Source of the DNA: Microbacterium sp. Gd 4-13
GTDB lineage: Bacteria; Actinomycetota; Actinomycetes; Actinomycetales; Microbacteriaceae
Direction: 5' to 3'
Assembly: GCF_003095395.1 (NCBI RefSeq)
Contig: NZ_QEIJ01000001.1
Location: forward strand, 927,409 to 991,408
Length of the DNA stretch: 64,000 nucleotides
Shown: positions 7,803 through 16,489 of the stretch, piece after piece
Layout: each line of letters opens with the position of its first letter
Position numbering within the stretch: the first letter of the stretch is position 1
Notes under the pieces: model-generated
What the model saw: the letters and a program-made list of their open reading frames with translations, nothing else
The model's database searches: none
What the model was told of the DNA's origin: nothing
Made by a program: the position numbers and the translations under genes

Positions 7803-9401
7803 TCAGGCGAGGGTGATCAGGTCGGCGTAGTCGCGACCCCAGATGTCTTCGACCCCGTCGGGGAGGATGAGCACGCGCTCCGGGTTGAGCGCCTCGACCG
7901 CGCCCTCGTCGTGCGACACCAGGACGACGGCGCCCTCGTAGTGCGCGAGCGCGCCGAGGATCTCTTCCCGCGACGCGGGATCGAGGTTGTTGGTGGGCTC
8001 GTCGAGAAGGAGCATGTTCGCGCTGGAGACGACGAGCGTCGCAAGCGACAGACGGGTCTTCTCTCCACCGGAGAGCACGCCCGCAGGCTTCAGCACGTCA
8101 TCGCCGACGAAGAGGAACGACCCGAGCACCTTGCGCGCATCCGTCGCTGTGATGTGGGGAGCCGCCGACATCATGTTCTCGAGCACCGAGCGCTTCACGT
8201 CGAGGTTTTCGTGCTCCTGGGCGTAGTAGCCGACCTTCAGGCCGTGCCCCGGCTCGATGACCCCGGTGTCGGCCTTGTCGACGCCGGCGAGGATCCGCAG
8301 CAGAGTCGTCTTCCCCGCACCGTTCAATCCGAGGATCACGACTTTCGAGCCCCGATCGATCGCGAGGTCGACGTCGGTGAAGATCTCAAGCGACCCGTAC
8401 GACTTCGACAGACCCGAGGCCATGAGCGGGGTCTTGCCGCAGGGTGCCGGCTTCGGGAAGCGCAGCTTCGCCACGCGCTCCTCCTGACGCACCTCGTCCA
8501 GACCCGCGAGCATCTTCTCGGCCCGCGCGACCATCTGGTGCGCGGCGGCTGCCTTGGAGGCCTTCGCGCCGAATCGGGCGGCCTGCTGCTGGAGCACCGT
8601 CGCCTTCTTCTCGACGTTCGTGCGCTCCTTCTTGCGGCGCTCCTCGTCGGCCACCCGCTGGCGCAGGTAGTTCTTCCAGTTCATGTTGTAGACGTCGATG
8701 ACCTGACGGTTCGCGTCGAGGTAGAACACGCGGTTCACCGTCTCGCCCACGAGCTCGACATCGTGGCTGATGACGATGAGCCCGCCCTTGTAGCCCTTCA
8801 GGAACTCGCGCAGCCAGACGACGCTGTCGGCGTCGAGGTGGTTCGTCGGCTCGTCGAGGATCATCGTCTGGGCGTCGGAGAAGAGGATGCGTGCGAGCTC
8901 GATACGGCGACGCTGACCGCCCGAGAGGGTCTTGAGCGGCTGATCGAGAATGCGGTCGGGCAGCGACAGGTTGTTCGCGATCGATGCTGCCTCCGCCTCG
9001 GCAGCGTACCCACCGAGCCCTTCGAATCGCTCGGTGAGCGAGCTGTAGCGCTTCATCGCCTTCGCCGCGACGGCTTCGTCGGGGTCGCCCATGAGCAGCG
9101 ACGCCTCCTGCATGCCGATGGCGAGCGAGCCGAGACCCCGCGCGTCGAGGATGCGCGTGCGCGCCAGCATCTCGGGGTCGCCGCTGCGCGGGTCCTGGGG
9201 CAGATAGCCGAGCTCGCCGGAGCTGTCGACGCTTCCGGCCGCCGAGATCAGATCGCCCGCGAGCACCTTCGTCAGCGTGGTCTTGCCGGCTCCGTTACGG
9301 CCGACGAGACCGATCTTGTCGCCGTCGCTCACGCGGAACGAGACGCCCGACATCAGCACGCGCGCTCCGACGCGGATCTCGAGGTCATGCACGGCGAGCA
9401 C
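7803..9401 (-). CDS. ABC-F family ATPase
   Basis: About 532 residues hold two ABC domains joined by a charged linker, with no membrane segments, which defines the ABC-F class of ribosome-associated ATPases. The first domain has GRNGAGKTT near residue 36, LSGGQRRR and MILDEPTNHLD. The second has GLNGAGKTT, LSGGEKTR and LLLDEPTNNLD. The linker contains RQRVADEERRKKER and many Lys/Arg. Members release stalled ribosomes or protect against ribosome-targeting antibiotics; which applies here cannot be told. The GTG at 9401 gives the common start LAVHDLEIRVG. A GTG at 9437 would add 12 residues, and neither has a clear ribosome binding site. Confidence 0.9.
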   Translation of the reverse strand: MLAVHDLEIRVGARVLMSGVSFRVSDGDKIGLVGRNGAGKTTLTKVLAGDLISAAGSVDSSGELGYLPQDPRSGDPEMLARTRILDARGLGSLAIGMQEASLLMGDPDEAVAAKAMKRYSSLTERFEGLGGYAAEAEAASIANNLSLPDRILDQPLKTLSGGQRRRIELARILFSDAQTMILDEPTNHLDADSVVWLREFLKGYKGGLIVISHDVELVGETVNRVFYLDANRQVIDVYNMNWKNYLRQRVADEERRKKERTNVEKKATVLQQQAARFGAKASKAAAAHQMVARAEKMLAGLDEVRQEERVAKLRFPKPAPCGKTPLMASGLSKSYGSLEIFTDVDLAIDRGSKVVILGLNGAGKTTLLRILAGVDKADTGVIEPGHGLKVGYYAQEHENLDVKRSVLENMMSAAPHITATDARKVLGSFLFVGDDVLKPAGVLSGGEKTRLSLATLVVSSANMLLLDEPTNNLDPASREEILGALAHYEGAVVLVSHDEGAVEALNPERVLILPDGVEDIWGRDYADLITLA

Positions 9402-9459
9402 AGCGAACGTCCGATCTTCTGGTGGGAATAGGTACACAAGCGGCCAACGGCCAGCCCCC

Positions 9460-9468
9460 TAGTATAAG
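9460..9468. promoter_or_regulatory. Overlapping divergent -10 boxes (ABC-F / bioY)
   Basis: The stretch TAGTATAAG reads as TATAAG (9463-9468) rightward and TATACT (9461-9466) leftward. Both are near consensus, so the two genes would compete for RNA polymerase at one site. For bioY this places the RNA start near the ATG at 9474. Confidence 0.55.
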
Positions 9469-9515
9469 TCGCGATGCCCGCCGAACCTTCCGCGAGCAGC
9501 TCACGAAGGAGCCTC

Positions 9516-10142
9516 ATGTCCGTCGCCTCCCCGCTCGGCCGCCGCGTGCTGGCCGACCTCCTCGCCCGCCCGTCGACCCGCGCCCGCGCTGTCGCGCTCG
9601 ACGCGACCCTCGTCCTCACGGGCGCCCTGACCGTCGCCGTCCTCGCCCAGGTGGAGGTGCCGCTGTGGCCCGTCCCCATCACCGGCCAGACGCTGGGCGT
9701 CATCGTCGTGGGCGCAGCGCTCGGCGCGCGCCGCGGCGCGCTCTCGCTGCTGAGCTACCTCGGGCTGGGCCTCGTCGGCCTCCCCGTCTTCGCCGGGCTG
9801 TCCGGGGGCCTGGCCTCCGTCGCCAAGCCCAGCTTCGGTTTCATCATCGGTTTCGTGTTCGCCGCGTTCGTCGCCGGATGGTTCGCCGAGCGGTCGTGGG
9901 ACCGACGCCCCGTCCTGGCATTCGCCGAGTTCGCCGCGGCCAGCGTCGTGCCGTTCCTCGTCGGCGTGCCCTACATGGCGTTCATCCTGAACAGCGTGCT
10001 GGGCCTCGGCTACGGGCTCGGCGACGTCCTCGCCGTCGGCGTGCTGCCCTTCATAGTGGGCGGTATCGTCAAGGCCGCGCTCGCGGCCGCGATCGTCCCC
10101 GCCGCATGGGCCCTCGTCCGCGCCGCCGACCGGCGACGCTGA
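9516..10142 (+). CDS. bioY: Biotin transporter BioY
   Basis: BioY is the substrate-binding membrane (S) component of an energy-coupling-factor biotin importer. This copy has 208 residues and about six transmembrane helices. Family motifs are VPLWPVPITGQTLGV, GARRGALSLLSYLGLG and VGVPYMAFILN. The ATG at 9516 is chosen because AAGGAG lies four bases upstream. An ATG at 9474 would add 14 polar residues and could be used by a leaderless transcript. No BioM/BioN genes adjoin it, so it either uses a shared EcfAAT module elsewhere or works alone. I found no clear BioQ or BirA operator. Confidence 0.92.
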   Translation: MSVASPLGRRVLADLLARPSTRARAVALDATLVLTGALTVAVLAQVEVPLWPVPITGQTLGVIVVGAALGARRGALSLLSYLGLGLVGLPVFAGLSGGLASVAKPSFGFIIGFVFAAFVAGWFAERSWDRRPVLAFAEFAAASVVPFLVGVPYMAFILNSVLGLGYGLGDVLAVGVLPFIVGGIVKAALAAAIVPAAWALVRAADRRR

Positions 10143-10150
10143 CCTGGAGC

Positions 10151-10196
10151 ACGACGAAGGCGCCCACCCGGCATACCGGATGGGCGCCTTCGTCGT
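10151..10196. terminator. Bidirectional terminator between bioY and the iron-uptake operon
   Basis: A 16-base stem (10151-10166 with 10181-10196), extended by inner CCGG pairing around CATA, lies between convergent stop codons. It can serve both strands. Confidence 0.85.
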
Positions 10197-10201
10197 CACG
10201 G

Positions 10202-11236
10202 TCAGCCCTTGGCGACAGCGGTGGCCTCGGCCAGCTGCTCGACGATCGTGGGCAGGATGAAGGGGAACGTCAGCGCGGTCGGCGAGACGGCGGCGACGTT
10301 CTCCTCGCCGACGATCGCGGCGACGGCGCCCGTGGCGACGGCGGGGATGAGACGCGTGCGGTCGGACGTCAGGAACGTCTCGAGAGCGGCCTCGTCGTCC
10401 ACCTGCGTGAAGATCACGTCAGCGTCGATCGAGTCGAGATTCTCGCCGCTGACCGTCGCGTAGAAGCTCCCGGAGCCGTCGTCGAGCGCGGCGACGGAAT
10501 CGGAGGTGACGAAGCCGAGGTCCTCGAGGATCTCCACACGCGGGTCGGCGGGGAGGTACAGGTAGAACGTGTCGACGCTGTCGGAGGCGTACGCGATCGT
10601 GGTGCCGGCGAACTCCGGGTGCTCAGCCGCCGCTGCGGCGACCTGGTCGTCCATGTCGGTGATGATCTGCGCAGCATCCGCTTCACGACCGAGCGCTGTG
10701 CCCGTCTCGGTGATGACGTCGCGCCACGGAGTGGTCCACACGCCGTCCGTGGGTGCGACGACCGGCACGCCGGCGCCGGTGATCGCGTCGTACTCCTCCT
10801 GGGTCAGGCCCGAGTAGGGGGCGATGACCACGTCGGGGTCGGTCGCGAGCAGCTCCTCGACCGGCACCTCGCCGGAGGCATCGAGGATCACGGGTGTCTC
10901 GCCGCCCAGTTCGTCGAGGGCGTCCTTCACCCACGGGGTGATGCGGTCGTCTCCCCCGCCGTAGTCCATCGAAGCGATGGCGACCGGAACGATACCGAGG
11001 GCGAGCACGGCGTCGGTGGAGCCCCAACCCCACGTCGCGATGCGCTCGGGGGCCGACTCGATCACCGTCTCGCCGTACATGTTCGTCATCGTCACCGGGA
11101 ACGCCTCGGATGCCGCGGAGTCAGACGCTGACGAGCCGGCTCCGGTCTCGGTGGTGGCCGTCGAGCAGGCCGACAGGGCGATGGCGCCAGCGGCCAGAGC
11201 CGCGGCGAAGGCGATCGCACGGGGGGTGCGGGACAT
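10202..11236 (-). CDS. Iron-siderophore ABC transporter substrate-binding lipoprotein
   Basis: This 344-residue lipoprotein captures ferric siderophore outside the membrane. A signal peptide ends in the lipobox LSAC with C24, followed by a Ser/Thr-rich linker. The mature part shows the FecB/FepB periplasmic-binding fold hallmarks, such as RIATWGWGSTDAVLALGIVPV and DPDVVIAPYSGLTQEEYD. It is the last gene of the SIP-permease-permease-ATPase-SBP operon, 54 bases after the ATPase, with its own AAAGGAAAA ribosome binding site. The siderophore identity is unknown. Confidence 0.92.
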   Translation of the reverse strand: MSRTPRAIAFAAALAAGAIALSACSTATTETGAGSSASDSAASEAFPVTMTNMYGETVIESAPERIATWGWGSTDAVLALGIVPVAIASMDYGGGDDRITPWVKDALDELGGETPVILDASGEVPVEELLATDPDVVIAPYSGLTQEEYDAITGAGVPVVAPTDGVWTTPWRDVITETGTALGREADAAQIITDMDDQVAAAAAEHPEFAGTTIAYASDSVDTFYLYLPADPRVEILEDLGFVTSDSVAALDDGSGSFYATVSGENLDSIDADVIFTQVDDEAALETFLTSDRTRLIPAVATGAVAAIVGEENVAAVSPTALTFPFILPTIVEQLAEATAVAKG

Positions 11237-11290
11237 GGGGTTTTCCTTTCGAACGCGGAAACGGGTTCCGCCGGGTGGGGGTTTCGGGGA

Positions 11291-12115
11291 TCAGGTGGGG
11301 TCGGGCGTCAGGTGCGCGCCGCCCGGGCGCGGCACGACGAGAGGGGTGCCGGTGAGCGGGTCGGGCATCACGAGGGCGTCGAGCGCGAACGCGTCCGAGA
11401 CGACCTCCGCCGTCAGCACTTCGCGCGGGTCGCCTTGGGCGACGATCCGCCCCTCGCACATGACCACGAGGTCGTCGGCGTACCGCGCGGCGAGGTTCAG
11501 CTCGTGCAGCACCACGACAATCGTCGTTCCATGGGCGCGGTTGAGCTCGACGAGGAGGTCGAGCACCTCGAGCTGATGGCTCAGATCGAGGAACGTCGTC
11601 GGCTCGTCCAACAGCAGGATCTCGGGATTCTGGGCGAGAGCCATCGCGATCCAGACCCGCTGGCGCTGCCCTCCGGAGAGGTCGCCGACGGGCCTGTCGG
11701 CGAGGGCCTCGACCCCGGTCAGCCGCATCGCGTCGTCGACCTGCGCCGTGTCGGCGGCACTCCATCGCTCGAAGACGCCGCGGTGCGGGTGGCGTCCGCG
11801 CGAGACGAGCTCCCCGACGGTGAGACCGTCGGGGGCGATCGGATGCTGCGGGAGCAGCCCGACGCGCTGGGCGAACCGTCGTCGGGGAATGCTCGCGACG
11901 TCGACCTCGTCGAGGAGCACCTCGCCGCCGAGCGGGGCGTGCAGACGCGCGAGCACGCCGAGGAGGGTCGACTTCCCGCACGCGTTCGCGCCGATGATCA
12001 TCGTGATGCGACCGGGGGTGACGTCGAGGTCGAGGTTCTCGATGACCCGCCGGCCCGGGTAGCCCGCGTCCAACGACCGCGCGCTCAGGCGCGGCGGAGT
12101 GGGGGAAGCGCTCAT
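11291..12115 (-). CDS. Iron-siderophore ABC transporter ATP-binding protein
   Basis: This 274-residue FecE/FepC-type ATPase has Walker A GANACGKST at residues 42-50, signature LSGGQRQRVW and Walker B LLLLDEPTTFLD. The A-C in the Walker A loop and TTFLDLSHQLEVLDLL are typical of siderophore importers. The ATG at 12115 overlaps the upstream permease stop by four bases (ATGA), so translation is coupled. It drives uptake through the two FecCD permeases upstream. Confidence 0.94.
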   Translation of the reverse strand: MSASPTPPRLSARSLDAGYPGRRVIENLDLDVTPGRITMIIGANACGKSTLLGVLARLHAPLGGEVLLDEVDVASIPRRRFAQRVGLLPQHPIAPDGLTVGELVSRGRHPHRGVFERWSAADTAQVDDAMRLTGVEALADRPVGDLSGGQRQRVWIAMALAQNPEILLLDEPTTFLDLSHQLEVLDLLVELNRAHGTTIVVVLHELNLAARYADDLVVMCEGRIVAQGDPREVLTAEVVSDAFALDALVMPDPLTGTPLVVPRPGGAHLTPDPT

Positions 12116-13146
12116 ACCTGACGCCCTTTCGTCGAGGCCAGAAGCCACAGGAGGAACACGGCGCCGAGCGCCCCGGTGACCACGCCCACCGGGAGCGAGA
12201 GGCCGGGGAGCGCGAACTGCGCGATCAGGTCGGCGGCGACGAGGAGGGCTGCTCCCGTGACAGCGCTGGTGCCGATCCCCAGCGCCCCGTGGCCGAGGAG
12301 CGATCGCGCGATCGGGGGCGCGCACAGCGCGACGAAGGAGATCGGCCCTGCGAACGCGCAGGTGACGGCGGTGAGGAGCACGGCGCAGACGACGGCCACC
12401 CAGCGCACGGTCGTCGCGTTCACTCCGAGACCCGAGGAGGTCGCCGGGCCGAGCTGGGTGATGGGGAGCCATCGGGAGACGAGAGCGACGAACGGCGCGC
12501 ACGCCACGGCGACGACGAGGACGACGAGCACCTGCCACCACGCGCTCGACGACAGCGATCCGGTGATCCACACCAACGCCGCCTGCGCGAGCTCGAGCTG
12601 CGCGCGGGCCATCAGGAAGTTCGTGATCGCGACGCAGAGGAAGGCCACACCGATGCCGGCCAGGATGAGGCGGAATCCTCCGTCCGAGAGCCGGCGTCCG
12701 GCCGCGAGGAGGAAGATCGCCACGACCAGGCCGCCGACGAAGGCCGCGGCGGCCAGCAGCGGCCCGGTCAGCCCGAGCACGATCAGCACGAACAGCGCAC
12801 CGACGCTGGCACCACCGCTGATGCCGAGGAGATCGGGACTCGCGAGCGGGTTTCGCAGCAGTGTCTGCAGGAGCGCCCCCGCGGTGCCGAGGCAGACGCC
12901 GACGAGGACGCCCATCACGACACGCGGCGCCCGCACCTGGAACAGCACGTATGCCTCCACGCGCTCGCCTCCGCCCCAGAGGGTGCGCCACAGCTGCACG
13001 GGCGAGAGGGGGTAGTCGCCGAGGGAGAGTCCGAGCACGACGACGACGAGCAGCGCCGCCGACACTCCGGCGATCGCGACGACGCGGCGACGGCGCACGC
13101 GCCCGCGCACGAGCGCGAGGGGCGACGGAGTCTCGACGGCGGTCAC
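12112..13146 (-). CDS. FecCD-family iron-siderophore permease
   Basis: This protein of 344 residues and about ten transmembrane segments belongs to the BtuC/FecCD permease superfamily. It carries the coupling-loop and pore motifs LLQTLLRNPLASPDLLGISGGAS and, near the C-terminus, CAPPIARSLLGHG followed by GALLVAADLIAQ. It forms a heterodimeric channel with the second permease encoded directly upstream. Both junctions are four-base overlaps. Confidence 0.93.
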   Translation of the reverse strand: MTAVETPSPLALVRGRVRRRRVVAIAGVSAALLVVVVLGLSLGDYPLSPVQLWRTLWGGGERVEAYVLFQVRAPRVVMGVLVGVCLGTAGALLQTLLRNPLASPDLLGISGGASVGALFVLIVLGLTGPLLAAAAFVGGLVVAIFLLAAGRRLSDGGFRLILAGIGVAFLCVAITNFLMARAQLELAQAALVWITGSLSSSAWWQVLVVLVVAVACAPFVALVSRWLPITQLGPATSSGLGVNATTVRWVAVVCAVLLTAVTCAFAGPISFVALCAPPIARSLLGHGALGIGTSAVTGAALLVAADLIAQFALPGLSLPVGVVTGALGAVFLLWLLASTKGRQV

Positions 13147-14156
13147 AGCGCGACCCTCCGGCCTCGGAGCACGAGCGCGATCAGCGCGGGTGCGCCGACG
13201 AACGCCACCACGATGCCGGCCTGCACCTCACCGGGCAGCGCGATCACCCGGCCGATGACGTCGGCAGCGAGGAGGAGCGATGCGCCCACCGGGATGCTCA
13301 GCGCGAGGAGCGGGCCGTGGCCTACGCCGACGAGAGCGCGCAGGAGGTGCGGAACGAGCAATCCTACGAACACGATCGGCCCGGCCAGAGCGGTCGCTCC
13401 CCCGCACAGGAGCACAGCCGCCAGAATGCCGAGACCGCGCGTGCGGGCGACGTTCTGCCCGAGACCGGCTGCCGTGTCGCTCCCGAGCGACAGCAGGTCG
13501 AGTCCGCGCCCGCTGGAGAGCGCGAGGACGGCGCCCACGGCGACGGGCAGGGCGGCGACGGCCACGGTGTCGAGTCCGCGGGTGGTCAGACCGCCCACCT
13601 GCCAGTAGCGGTAGACGTCGAGGGTCGCGGCCGACGTCGTCAGCATGAACGTCGTGATCGCGATGAGGCCCGCGGTGACCGCCGCGCCCGTCAGCGCGAG
13701 CTTGGCCGGGTTGTCGCCGTCCGGGCCGCGTGTGCCGATCACGGCGACGACGACAGCCGCGACGGCGGCGCCGACGAAGGCGAACCAGACGAATCCGCTC
13801 GGCTGCGAGATCCCGAAGAAGGTGATCGCCACGAGCACGGCGACCGAGGCGCCCGCGTTGATACCGAGCAGACCGGGGTCTGCGAGGGGGTTGCGCGTGA
13901 GCCCCTGCATCAGCGTGCCGGCGAGAGCGAGGGCGGCACCGGCGATGAGTCCGATGGCGGTGCGAGGGATGCGCTGGGTGACGATGACCACGTGATCGGC
14001 CACCGTGGGGTCGAACGCCGTCAGCGCCTGCCACACGATCGTCGGCGACACCGAGCGTGCACCGATCAGAAGACTGCCCGCGACGGTGAGCGCCAGGACG
14101 ACGACAGCACTGACGGCGACGAGACGCAGACGCCTCGCCCGGGACGTGGTCGTCAT
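13143..14156 (-). CDS. FecCD-family iron-siderophore permease
   Basis: This second 337-residue permease has LMQGLTRNPLADPGLLGINAGAS and GPIVFVGLLVPHLLRALVG, the same motifs as its partner but divergent elsewhere. That fits an FepD/FepG-like pair. The ATG at 14156 overlaps the stop of the siderophore-interacting protein gene (ATGA). An upstream in-frame extension lies inside that gene and was rejected. Confidence 0.93.
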   Translation of the reverse strand: MTTTSRARRLRLVAVSAVVVLALTVAGSLLIGARSVSPTIVWQALTAFDPTVADHVVIVTQRIPRTAIGLIAGAALALAGTLMQGLTRNPLADPGLLGINAGASVAVLVAITFFGISQPSGFVWFAFVGAAVAAVVVAVIGTRGPDGDNPAKLALTGAAVTAGLIAITTFMLTTSAATLDVYRYWQVGGLTTRGLDTVAVAALPVAVGAVLALSSGRGLDLLSLGSDTAAGLGQNVARTRGLGILAAVLLCGGATALAGPIVFVGLLVPHLLRALVGVGHGPLLALSIPVGASLLLAADVIGRVIALPGEVQAGIVVAFVGAPALIALVLRGRRVAL

Positions 14157-15094
14157 GCCTGCCGTTCTGCTTGCCCGAGCCGCCAGTAGCCCATGAAGGC
14201 CACGCGCTTGCGGTCGACTCCCCCGGTGGTCACCAGCATCCGGCGCAGCGTCTTGATCGTCGCCGCCTCGCCCGCGAACCACGCGTAGAACTCGCCTTCG
14301 GCGTCGTCGGGACTGTCCCAGATCAGGTCGCGGTCGACGTCGACGTCGGCGACCACCTGCGGTCGCGGCGCGGCAGCGCGCGTCAGCACGTCACCGGATG
14401 CCGCGCACCATCCCTCGAGCGCTGCGATGAGCCGCGCGCCGTGCGGGGCATCGTCGCGCGCGATCCAGGTGACGCGGTGAGTGCGGGGCACCTCCAGGGG
14501 CAAAGCGTCGCGGCCCGTCGGCACCTCGAGGAACGCGTCGACGTCGACTCCGGCCGGGAGCGACTCCAGGATCGCGCTGATGGCGGGCACGGCCGTCTCG
14601 TCACCGGCGAGCAGCAACCGCCGGGCCGTACCGGGGTGGAAGTCGAGGCCGAGCCGCGAGTGATCGCTGCGCTCGTCTGGCCCGACGATGACGAGCTCCT
14701 GGCCGGGGCGCGCGTGCGCGGCCCACTCCCCCGCCGGCCCCGCGTCGTGATGCACCACGAAGTCGACGTCGATCTCGCGGGCCTCGGGCGCGACACGACG
14801 GACCGTGTAGGTGCGCAGCGGGCTGCGCTCACCGGTCGGTACGTCGCGCCAGCGCTCGTACCACGCGCCCGTCGCGATGGCCTCGTCGTCGCGCTGGCCC
14901 ACGTCGGTGATGGTCCCGTCTGCAAGCGGCAGGAGGAGCTTCACGCGCTGGTCGAGGCCGGCCGTCCCGAAGTCGGCGAAGTCGTCGCAACCGAAGGTCA
15001 CGCGCACGAACGACGGCGACAGGCGGCGCACCGCGCGCACCTCGGCGCAGTAGGGCCGGTAGGACGGACGGCTCGAGACGACGACGGAGGACAC
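14153..15094 (-). CDS. Siderophore-interacting protein (ferric-siderophore reductase)
   Basis: This 313-residue ViuB/SIP-family flavoprotein has an FAD-binding beta-barrel (RPYCAEVRAVRRLSPSFVRVTF, and RTYTVRR for flavin) and a C-terminal NAD(P)H domain with LLLAGDETAVPAI. It reduces ferric siderophore in the cytoplasm and releases iron, matching the transporter genes that follow it. It is the first gene of the operon. The GTG start lies six bases after a TACCCT -10 box, and an iron box overlaps that promoter. Confidence 0.93.
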   Translation of the reverse strand: MSSVVVSSRPSYRPYCAEVRAVRRLSPSFVRVTFGCDDFADFGTAGLDQRVKLLLPLADGTITDVGQRDDEAIATGAWYERWRDVPTGERSPLRTYTVRRVAPEAREIDVDFVVHHDAGPAGEWAAHARPGQELVIVGPDERSDHSRLGLDFHPGTARRLLLAGDETAVPAISAILESLPAGVDVDAFLEVPTGRDALPLEVPRTHRVTWIARDDAPHGARLIAALEGWCAASGDVLTRAAAPRPQVVADVDVDRDLIWDSPDDAEGEFYAWFAGEAATIKTLRRMLVTTGGVDRKRVAFMGYWRLGQAERQA

Positions 15095-15098
15095 CTCG

Positions 15099-15117
15099 TA
15101 AGGGTAGCCTTACCTGC
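15099..15117 (-). promoter_or_regulatory. IdeR/DtxR-type iron box over the siderophore operon promoter
   Basis: On the minus strand the 19-mer GCAGGTAAGGCTACCCTTA matches the IdeR/DtxR consensus (AGGTtAGsCTaaCCT core) at most positions and is nearly palindromic. It overlaps the TACCCT -10 box (15101-15106) that ends six bases before the SIP GTG, so repressor binding would occlude RNA polymerase. The box also covers the stop codon of the MFS gene. Confidence 0.85.
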
Positions 15118-16489
15118 CCGGATGTTCCAATCGACTCTCGATCGGCGCCGTGGTGCGCGTTGCGGGAATGCCGCCCGCGAGGGCGATCAGGGTCGACAGG
15201 AGGAAGGCTCCCACGAACCCCAGGACTCCCCCGCCGAGTGCCACGACGACGATCCCCGCTGCGGCGATCGCGGTCGCGGCGCCCGTCGCCTCGGCGATCG
15301 ACAGGGCAGCGGAATTGCGCCCCTGGTCAGCCTCCGTCGAAGCGGCCAGCATCAGCATCGTGATCCGCGGGTACAGGAGCCCCATCCCGCCGCCGCCGAG
15401 CGTCCACGCGACGATGAGCACGATCGGCGGCAGGTGCAGGGCGACACCCGCGGTCACGACGGCCATGGCGATGATCGTGACCGCCAGTCCACCCCCGAGA
15501 ATGCGCCGGTCACCCCAGCGATCGCCCACCCGCCCCTGCGCCTCCGAACCGGCCGCCCACATCACGGCGGCCCCTGTCAGGGCGAGCCCGGCCCAGATCG
15601 GCGAGAACCCGTAGAGGTCGATGAAGACGTAGGGAACGTAGATCTCCGCGCTGAAGAACGCGCCGGCCACGGCCCCGCGCAGCAGGATGACGCTCGGCAG
15701 ACCGCGGCCGCTTCGTAGCGTCCGCGGGGGAAGGAGCGGTCGGATGGCCACCACCACGACGACGGCGCCCACGATGACGAGGAGGGCCGCGCCCGTCCCC
15801 GATTCGGCGGCGATGCTCAAGACGAGTACGCCCGCGGCGACGGCCACGGCCCACAACAGGCGCCCGACGAACGGAACGCGTTCGGTGTCGTCCGCGAAAC
15901 GCAGCTCGGGGCGGGACAGGCGGGGCAGCAGCAGAGCGTAGGCGGCGGCGGACAGCACCACGACCCCGAGGAACACCCAGCGCCAGTGGAGAAGTTCGGT
16001 CACCGCCCCGGCGAGGAACGGGCCGACCAGCGCCGGCAGCACCCAGGCCGCCGCGAACGCGGCGAGGATACGACCGTGCAGAGCGGACGGGTAGACCCGT
16101 GCGATGACGACGTACAGCGACACGGTCATGCCCCCGGCGCCCAGTCCCTGGAGCAGTCGCCCCACGATCAACGCGACCATGTCGGGGGCGAGGCCCGCCA
16201 CCAACAGACCGGCGACGAACAGCGCGACGGCCGCCGAGAGCGGTACCGCCGGTCCCGAGCGATCGGCCCACGACCCGGCGCACACCATTCCGATGACCGA
16301 TGTCGCCAGCGTGCCGGCGAACGCGAGCGCGTACAGCGCCTGCCCGTCGAGGTCCGCAGCGATCACGGGCATGACCGTGGTGACGGCAAGGCTCTCGAGC
16401 GCAGCGAGGAACACCAGGGCGACCGAGCCGAGACTCACCCACCCGAACGGCGGCTGCCAGATCCCCGGTCCGTGGAGGCGGCCGCTCAC
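15110..16489 (-). CDS. MFS transporter
   Basis: This 459-residue major-facilitator protein has about 14 hydrophobic segments. The loop 2-3 motif is degenerate (GSWADRSGPAVPL). RLLQGLGAGGMTVSLYVVIARVYPSALHGR is typical of the DHA2 drug-efflux group. It overlaps the preceding aminotransferase gene by four bases (GTGA), so patB and this gene form one operon. The siderophore operon begins within its last codons but has its own promoter. A role in siderophore or drug export is possible, but no biosynthesis genes are present. Confidence 0.85.
   Translation of the reverse strand: MSGRLHGPGIWQPPFGWVSLGSVALVFLAALESLAVTTVMPVIAADLDGQALYALAFAGTLATSVIGMVCAGSWADRSGPAVPLSAAVALFVAGLLVAGLAPDMVALIVGRLLQGLGAGGMTVSLYVVIARVYPSALHGRILAAFAAAWVLPALVGPFLAGAVTELLHWRWVFLGVVVLSAAAYALLLPRLSRPELRFADDTERVPFVGRLLWAVAVAAGVLVLSIAAESGTGAALLVIVGAVVVVVAIRPLLPPRTLRSGRGLPSVILLRGAVAGAFFSAEIYVPYVFIDLYGFSPIWAGLALTGAAVMWAAGSEAQGRVGDRWGDRRILGGGLAVTIIAMAVVTAGVALHLPPIVLIVAWTLGGGGMGLLYPRITMLMLAASTEADQGRNSAALSIAEATGAATAIAAAGIVVVALGGGVLGFVGAFLLSTLIALAGGIPATRTTAPIESRLEHPGR

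Noticed and set aside
9438..9516. BioQ or BirA operator before bioY
   Set aside because: No clear TGAAC/GTTAC-type inverted repeat is present; GGCC-GTT-GGCC at about 9441-9454 is short and fits no known site.
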